From: Bradyrhizobium guangxiense
Lineage (GTDB): Bacteria > Pseudomonadota > Alphaproteobacteria > Rhizobiales > Xanthobacteraceae
Assembly: GCF_004114915.1 (NCBI RefSeq)
Contig: NZ_CP022219.1
Coordinates: 4,494,501 to 4,558,500 of the forward strand
Direction of reading: 5' to 3'
Length of the DNA stretch: 64,000 bases
This document shows positions 63,910 through 64,000 of the stretch, piece after piece. A program made the position numbers and the translations under genes. Every line of letters begins with the position of its first letter. Positions within the stretch are counted from its first letter, which is position 1. Below the pieces are notes generated by a model. The model was given only the letters and a program-made list of their open reading frames with translations, was not told the DNA's origin and did not search any database.

Positions 63910-64000
63910 TAAATTACCTACCTCGAATAAGTCTATTTTACCTTGTTGAAGGCTACCGTTCTTCCCGCCCGCCCCGGGGGCTGGCGTCCAATGACCGAAT

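Larger units (their letters stand above)
63486..64000. other. Right-end intergenic region
   Basis: Between the binding-protein gene and the window end I see no ordinary gene. The region should hold the leftward promoter of the liv genes. It contains a perfect palindrome at 63729-63746 and a possible tiny peptide gene at 63841-63909. GC content drops clearly after 63740, especially 63905-63960. Confidence 0.5.

Noticed and set aside
1..64000. Prophage, integrative element or genomic island
   Set aside because: No integrase, transposase, tRNA target or phage gene was seen, and codon use is even across the window.

Overview
The window is a GC-rich, gene-dense stretch of chromosome. It most likely comes from a Bradyrhizobium-type alphaproteobacterium (Rhizobiales). 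The basis is the family content (LpcC-type core mannosyltransferase, rhizobial-style plcP-agt pair, DgcA racemase, DUF1127 protein, extracytoplasmic caspase-like proteins), the heavy use of G/C in third codon positions, and short dispersed palindromic repeats of a style typical of Bradyrhizobium intergenic DNA. That genus call is inference from recognition, not from a search. No rRNA, tRNA, transposase or CRISPR array was seen. The left edge cuts an ABC ATPase gene (mlaF).

Layout. 1-1.8 kb: mlaF/mlaE of a phospholipid-trafficking ABC system. 1.9-9.8 kb: DgcA-type racemase, MFS transporter, an Ala/Pro/Glu-rich conserved protein, a small secreted protein, an RbsD/FucU mutarotase, a secreted caspase-like protein and a threonine/serine dehydratase. 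9.8-15.4 kb: a metallophosphoesterase-glycosyltransferase pair that looks like the phosphate-starvation lipid-remodelling pair plcP-agt, then thiD, then a hybrid histidine kinase whose membrane domain carries the full ethylene-receptor copper/ethylene-site signature, and a stand-alone RAM domain protein. 15.5-22.5 kb: di-haem cytochrome c, CHRD protein, cystathionine gamma-synthase family enzyme, cytochrome c', an orphan molybdenum hydroxylase large subunit, GNAT and DUF1127 proteins.

22.7-46 kb is largely an envelope polysaccharide region: murJ; a WbpE-like aminotransferase and WbpB-like dehydrogenase; manC; a UDP-uronate-type epimerase; a UPF0104 membrane protein; a WecA/WbpL-type initiating transferase; a WbpV-like epimerase; a WbpM-like dehydratase; O-antigen ligase; hldE and hldD; waaF; an LpcC-like mannosyltransferase; galE; an MsbA-like ABC exporter; and an LpxO-like hydroxylase. 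Together they could make activated sugars (heptose, GDP-mannose, UDP-galactose, amino-uronic sugars), build the core and O-chain on a lipid carrier, ligate it and modify lipid A.

46-51 kb: a LysR regulator divergent from an SDR-tautomerase-MFS operon with a good LysR box between them, then a Baeyer-Villiger-type monooxygenase. 51-58.7 kb: a methionine/SAM cycle group (ahcY, metK, an HTH-plus-methyltransferase-fold protein, a MetE-core enzyme) interrupted by a second caspase-like protein carrying TPR repeats. 58.7-63.5 kb: a complete branched-chain amino acid type ABC importer (livFGMH plus binding protein). The last 500 bases are mostly non-coding but hold a perfect palindrome and a possible tiny peptide gene.
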